A stretch of 64,000 nt of DNA from Anarhynchus alexandrinus. Lineage: Eukaryota > Chordata > Aves > Charadriiformes > Charadriidae. A program made the position numbers and the translations under genes. The notes under the pieces were generated by a model. The model saw only the letters and a list, made by a program, of their open reading frames with translations, had not been told where the DNA came from and did no database searches. Of this stretch, positions 58,001 to 64,000 are shown piece after piece (positions within the stretch are counted from its first letter, which is position 1; every line of letters begins with the position of its first letter). The DNA lies in contig VUYV01000614.1 of the NCBI GenBank assembly GCA_008711295.1, forward strand, positions 1 to 64,000. Direction: 5' to 3'.

Positions 58001-61000
58001 CTCAGCTTGTCTTTGACCTTTGTGTCTAATTGATATTAATGAGTAACTCTTGACTCTGGAACAGTCATGACAAACTGCTCACTAAAAAGATGCAAAATTT
58101 TATTACCTAAAATAATTCCACATTACAAATAATTTCAAACATATTTGTGATTCTGATGTCAGTATCCTCCTTCAGGGAGAAGGTGGGGGAAGAAAAGATG
58201 GTTTGAACAGAACCTCAAAGTATCCCTGAGTAGTGCAGAGCCGAATGGATAGAGTTGTTCTGTTTCTAATCAACTTTTTTTTTTCATTTCTTTATTTCCT
58301 TTTTTTTTTTTAAACTGTACCAGGGCCTGAACTCACTTTCTTGCATTTTTTAGAGAATACCATTTCCTAATTTTGTTTGCAGTATTATGTAGAACTGATG
58401 GACGCATTCTTAGGATATAGTGGCTCTTGGTAAGAGATGAAAGCTTTTATTCTGAACTTTCCACTTGACAGTCTTTAGATACTCTCCTCTTATCTGACAA
58501 CCAGCAAGGTTTCCATGGATCTTTAGTTCCATCTCTCAAAACCATAAGCAAGCTATACTCTGGTGAAATGAGAAATGAACAGTGGGGATGCTCAAAGAAA
58601 TTATAAGACTTGCTTTCTCCAGGTGGCCCAAACAATGATCTATTTCTTCACTACATGTCTGAGCCTGCAACAAATATACCACTTCCTAGCTATGAAGTTG
58701 TTTGCAATATATTAGATGGGTTCCAAATCACATTTGATATTCATAAACTCACATAAACATCTTATTGTAATTTCCCAAACTGTTTTTTCCCAGAAGCCTT
58801 TGATGAGGACAGTGCTGCTATTTTCTTTCATTATGTAGAATGATAAACTTTCACAAATTAGAATTAAAATTAGAGTTTGTGGTCATTCTTTGCAATGCAT
58901 GCATTTAAATTATGATGACAACAATATCAAATTGTTTACTGCTGAGGATGGTAATTAAGCATATGCACAAAAGCAATAACATTTAAGCATGTTAACAGCT
59001 TTAAGAACAGCAGCTTCACAACCTGTGTTTTGATCTATTAAGATTAAAATTGTATTCCAAGTTCCAATTTTAAATTTCATTATCTGATTATGCCTAGTTT
59101 ATTATTAACATAAGCAAAACAAAGTGCAAATTGCCCAAAACTCAGTATCTAGGAGGTTTTGATTCAACCCATTCAAGTGCTAATTCAACTACTTAACCCA
59201 AAGACTTTGGTGAGGAAGTGCAAGGGCAGCACGAAAAAGAACTAGAGTTGGATGCTGTGGACAGTAACCCCATGTCCTTTGCCAGGGCACGTCCTTAAAC
59301 AGATTCCAGAAAACATCCTAAATCATCAGACATCAGTATTCACCCAAGAAAACACTAAATGGTATATTGTACTTCTGTTCTCTCAAAAAGAGTATTCATT
59401 CATTCTAATCATTCTTACACTGCTCCCACTATCTACCCTTAATTTTTGTAACCAGGACATGTATTCTACAGTGTCAGTGGCAAGCCAGTTCTCCTCTAGT
59501 GAGAGGCATGTTCTGGTTATTTTGGCAGTGAGCTCTTAAAGACAGAAAGAAAAGAGGAAAGAAAGCTCCACACCATTGTAGTACAGAATAAACAAACGCT
59601 TTAACTTAACTACGTATCACCAAAGAGATGTGTAAAATTTACTGACTGTGCAAGCAGATGACATCACATTGGTTATGATGACTTTCACTGAAGTGCAAAG
59701 AAGTACACTGCTACAGTGGCACAAATGCTACACATCAGAGTTCTCCCTTTGAAATGGCTGTCCAGAACATACAAACTATTCCTCTCTGAAATACCACAAG
59801 AACAGAGGGAACAGACTCTCTTTCAATTGCAGACTCAATCTGTACATGGGTTATATAATGATACTGCGTGCTGTCGCACAAAGAATCAACATGACCCACT
59901 GAATATCACAATCTACACTTATGTGCATACATTGTCTTCAGTGGAAAATAGATACAGCACATCTTTCTAAGTCTGGCCTTTGTTTCACACCACAGTTGCA
60001 ATGAGGAGGCAATTGAGGAATCCACATCCTACATTCGATTATAAGCTTTTGTGCAACATAGTCAGAACTGACTAAAGCATCATAATTTGACTCTGTTTTG
60101 TTTAGGATACAATGAGCTGAGACAGCAACGTGACAGTCTCCCAAGGGATGCTAACGTTCATGAAGTTTCCAAAAATTGTTAGGGAACATTGATAATTAAC
60201 AAAGTCGGATTCCAAATATTATTCTTAGCATTAAGAAAAAAAAATCATTCTAGGACCACGGAGTTTCTGGTCATTATCAGACTTAAGCAACAGATTTCAC
60301 TGGCCATTTAGTAACGACCATTGCCTTACCCCTAGAGGATGACAAAATCCTTGAACTCCTCAGTTACGCAGTAGGAACATCGGAGCAATCATTGTTGCCT
60401 GCATACGAACAAAGCGCCCTCTTCAGTTATGCCAGCTCCTTACAGGTGAGTTAAACATAAGCGACGTATGTTTTAAATACATTGATTTCCTTGAATGTTA
60501 CTCATTTCTATTCATTGAAAGTGAATAGTTAAATATTGTTAGGCATCATCAGATCACCTTTACATACATAGCATATTGTCTTGTGATGTTTAAAAATATA
60601 AATCTTTTAAACTACATTAATAAAAAGTGGGCTTTTCCTTGTTTAGGAGTAATGCATCTGTCTGTCACTGCATTTGAATTGAAAAAGAAAAATAGCATTG
60701 TCAGCAGGAACAGCAGAGAATGGTAACCTGGTGCTTAATTGGGATCATATATTCATAGTGAGATTACTAAATAAATTGCTCATTTAAAGCTATTGCACTA
60801 TTTCTGATAGGTCGCTAGAAACTGCGAGATTGATTTGTTTTCTTTTTTTTCAAATTAAAATAAGAGTAAGCATCAAGAGCTAGCTCATGTCACAGAAATA
60901 ATATGAACTGAATAGATCATTTGGAGCTAAATGAAAAGATACTCCTACTTTGCAAAGATTCACTCTTATCTCCATTAGGAATATCACTAAATGACCGAAG

Positions 61001-61261
61001 AAAAGTTGTGGGCACACAGGACAAGGACTGTATTTTTATTATTTAGATGGTACTGCTACTTTACTAAAAAATAATTAGAATAATATTAATACTATCACTT
61101 CACTAAATCATGACATTCTATTTTAGATTATGGCATGTGAACATTTACTTAATGTTAAAAATGGCCATTAAATGCTCTGCTGTACTGGTTCCAATATCAT
61201 TACCTCCAAGGTACTCAATTTGGGATGACCTCACCTGTACGTATTTAGATGTAGAAGTTAA

Positions 61262-61388
61262 GAAGGTCAGGTTGGATGGAGCTTTGAGTAACCTAGTCTG
61301 GTGGAAGGTGTCCCTGCCCATGGCAGGGGGGTTGGAAGTAGATGATCTTTAAGGTCCCTTCCAACCTAAACCATTCTATGATTCTAAG
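61262..61388 (+). mobile_element. Short CR1 3' end, plus strand
   Basis: Contains the last part of ORF2 and the 3' UTR: CAGGTTGGATGGAGCTTTGA, CTGGTGGAAGGTGTCCCTGC, TTTAAGGTCCCTTCCAACC, ending CCATTCTATGATTCTAAG. About 125 bp, strongly 5'-truncated as usual for CR1. This 3' UTR type resembles the 2151-3810 copy (shared AGATGATC/AAGGTCCCTTCCAACC box) more than the 17-20 kb copy. Confidence 0.92.
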
Positions 61389-64000
61389 AATGGCTGCATC
61401 ATGCCACACAAAAGGTCCATCCAGCTTTGCATATTTCTTCTGCTCAGGACAATGGTGGATGCCTAGGGAAGAGTATAAGGCTAGGACAAGCAGATAGTAA
61501 TACTCCCTGTGAATATTTTCGGAACACTCAAGACTGGTACCTCAAACACTTTGTGATCCAGAAGTGTCAATATATTTAATAACCCTGGGTATGGTTTTCC
61601 TGCTTGAATTTGTCAATCCCTCTGCAAATCATGTAGAAACCTAGCATCTGTAGTGTCCTGTGCCAAGCAGTTCTCATGACTACTTATTATTGTCTGAGGA
61701 AATATTTCTGCAGTCACCTCTGTTAAGGGTCACCAAAAATTAAAAGATGCTTGCAGAAAGGGTAGTGTTCATCTGTAGTAAAACTACAGTTTGGGCAACT
61801 ACAACCTATCTTCCTAAATTTCCCTAGTAACTTCATGATACTCATCTGCTTTGGGTTCTCCATATACCGTTGAACTTTGTATTCTATAGCACTGTAAATA
61901 AGCAGCAAGTAAACCTGTATATATTTAAAAAATAGCTTCAGAGTACTTTGGGATCAAAACTACAGCTTAAAAATACAAAACTACAGCTACTATATTGCTA
62001 ACAGTCTAGAAAACTCATCGGCTGCATTATGGTGAATATAGTTTATATTTCTATCTTATAATTCATATTGAACTTGAGAATAGCATCCTATGCCATTAAT
62101 AATACCACTGAAGAAAATTATTTGTGAATTAAGGCAAAACTCAGTGGATTTGATTATCAGAAGAATTTCCACGGCATGCAGAGTGTTAGTGAGCAGGCAT
62201 TTACCCCCCTGCTTCTCTGCATGGCTGTCGTCAGATTGGGAAGCACTGGGGTCAGTACAAGGAGGGAGTCAAATGGGCTGCAGGCAGAGAGAGGGAAGCA
62301 GGCAGGGGTGCAAGATGTCTTGGCTCTTGTATTGTTTACCATGAATATGTACAGCAAAATAAAATGTTTCTTGCAAATGGGTGCAGTTACCTCTTTTTCA
62401 AAGGTACCATGACTCTTTCTTATGTCTGGGCCTGCTACAGGGGCAGAGCAACAAACCTCAATGCCTCCTTATGGATAGGTTACAAAATAATGTCTAAGGA
62501 TTCAGCACTAGTATGACCAGGAGTATATTTCACTGGGAAACCTTCATGCTTCATATTAGAGGCAGTCCTATGACTCTGGGTCCAGGGAGGACTACAACCT
62601 ACAGCCCTTCTGTGAACTAAATCTTTGTCATCTTCTTTTCAACCACTTGGGTTCTCTCTAAAGCATCCTCATAAATTCCATCAGGCTCCTAGTGTTTGGG
62701 ATTTTTAAAAATGTGAATTCAGCTTTCAGTTTGATGATAAGTATTAGCAAACTTAACTTGAGCTTAATGGTGTTTTTCATCTAGTAATGGCTATTTGAGT
62801 TCCCCTAGGAGCTCTTCTCCATCTATGTTTTCAAAGCTCATATCTCTTTTGGCTGCCTTCATGTCACGAACAGTGTTTTCTCTGTTCATTTACAGACTGC
62901 TGTGCAAAAAGCAGCCTCCGGAAATGGCTGGTGTGCAGCATATCATAGTCTACAAATCTGATACAAAAAGATACCATTAAACCTTTTAAAAGCTACAGGC
63001 AGCCCTGCTATTTGCATCTGCTCCATCAGAAAAAATCTGATGGTCTTCAAACTAAGAAGTTAAAGGTCCGCAGTGCTACCTGATGTTAACGGGCAGATAT
63101 TTCCTATCACCTATTTGATTACCCTTACTGGGCACCAGCATGTGATACCAGTGCTACCACACTGGTGACCACAGAAATATCAGTTGGGAGGAGGCACAGA
63201 AGGGTGATGGGTAAGGCAAGGGAGTGCATAAAGAAAGTGTCATTCAAAGCCTCTCATTTAAAGGGCCGAACTGGTCCATGTTCAGAGAATGCAGGGTGGA
63301 TTCAGAAGGCTTTGGCCCCCTTACTGTGCAAGAGCTGCGTGCAGCACAGACCCTCGTATACTATTAGTATACAGGGTACTGCCCAAAGGCTGGAGACCTG
63401 CAGAAGGCACCATTTCAGGGGCTCCACTTGCTGATCCCACTGCCTGCTGTCTCACCTCCAAGGGCAATCTGTGCCTAAAAGCTGCAGGAGAGCTCTTATT
63501 GTTCGATTTATTTCAGTATGTGTGATAATTTAATTTCCCGTCAAATATAATGGGGAGTATGCGTATTTGTCCTAACTATTTCTACCCACAATGTGTGTTT
63601 ATTTATTTCCCACTCAGCTATCTGTCTTTAATTAGTTCCTCAGCTGAGTACTTCAAGCTGTGCTGTGCACGTCTGGAATGTTTCTTGTTTTACTAATGAA
63701 TTTAATTTCAGGAAGCTCCTTGATCATAGCTCAGTCACTATGAACTACTGACTCTTCATGTGTAAATAAAAAGGGAGAGATGTGGAGGGCCCCAGGCTTG
63801 CTTTCTGTGATAAGTGATGATGTTTACTTGCCTAAGTCTCTTCAAGAGAGTGAGGAACAAGGTGGAGAGAAAAATCGACAGCATAAACCGCCATTTCTCT
63901 ACAGATCTCAAGGGAAAGGTCTAGTCTAATCATTCTTCCTACCATGCATACTTAATACAGTCAGCAGAGTTCAGAATCCCTGGAGCCCAGAAAAATAAAT
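61389..64000. other. Intron-like sequence, nothing recognised
   Basis: Unique sequence to the window end. Open frames near 62.1-62.4 and 63.2-63.5 kb overlap on several frames and show no family signature or convincing splice pair. Confidence 0.5.

Larger units (their letters stand above)
45256..61261. other. Long intron-like stretch without recognised genes
   Basis: About 16 kb of unique AT-rich sequence. Minor features: a purine tract at about 47837-47878, (ATCT)n/(GTCT)n at 49001-49021, A/G-rich sequence at 53686-53716 and T-runs at 58270-58312. GC- and CpG-richer patches at about 52290-52500 and 52970-53150 stand out. Overlapping minus-strand frames at 50.1-50.6 kb were read and match nothing known. 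Confidence 0.5.

Overview
The window looks like intronic DNA of a bird. Several CR1 (chicken repeat 1) non-LTR retrotransposon copies carry the 3' tail typical of avian CR1, built on the 8-bp unit ATTCTATG. The rest is AT-rich, gene-poor, and has no bacterial-type coding. Two single-N positions (17502 and 27908) mark an eukaryotic draft assembly. The species cannot be named from this sequence, and a crocodilian or turtle is not strictly excluded.

The only coding sequence I can support firmly is one internal exon on the minus strand at 20593-20763. It has a clean splice acceptor and donor and encodes 56 complete codons of a laminin-G domain of a contactin-associated protein (Caspr family, best fit CNTNAP2). 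If so, 1-20592 is its downstream intron and 20764-64000 its upstream intron. Very long introns are normal for this gene.

Layout from left to right: a CR1 tail at 1-30; a minus-strand CR1 at 2151-3810; a 3'-truncated plus-strand CR1 at 5258-6041; a (GGAA)8 tract at 8041-8072; a 3.1-kb plus-strand CR1 with almost complete but broken ORF2 (endonuclease plus reverse transcriptase) at about 17100-20250, ending 342 bp from the exon; the exon; a long purine-rich microsatellite at 27806-28000 joined to the 3' end of a 2.4-kb minus-strand CR1 (28005-30365); a minus-strand CR1 at 34820-35632; a degraded pentanucleotide repeat at about 38880-38985; an internally deleted plus-strand CR1 at 40804-41360; an unexplained patch at 43.9-45.25 kb with two convergent terminal-exon-like open frames, each with an AATAAA signal; and a short CR1 tail at 61262-61388. 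The rest is intron-like sequence in which I see nothing definite.

I found no new biological system. The points most worth checking are the unexplained 43.9-45.25 kb patch, the 47-bp duplication around an N inside the large CR1 (probably an assembly error), and the microsatellite growing from a CR1 3' end.
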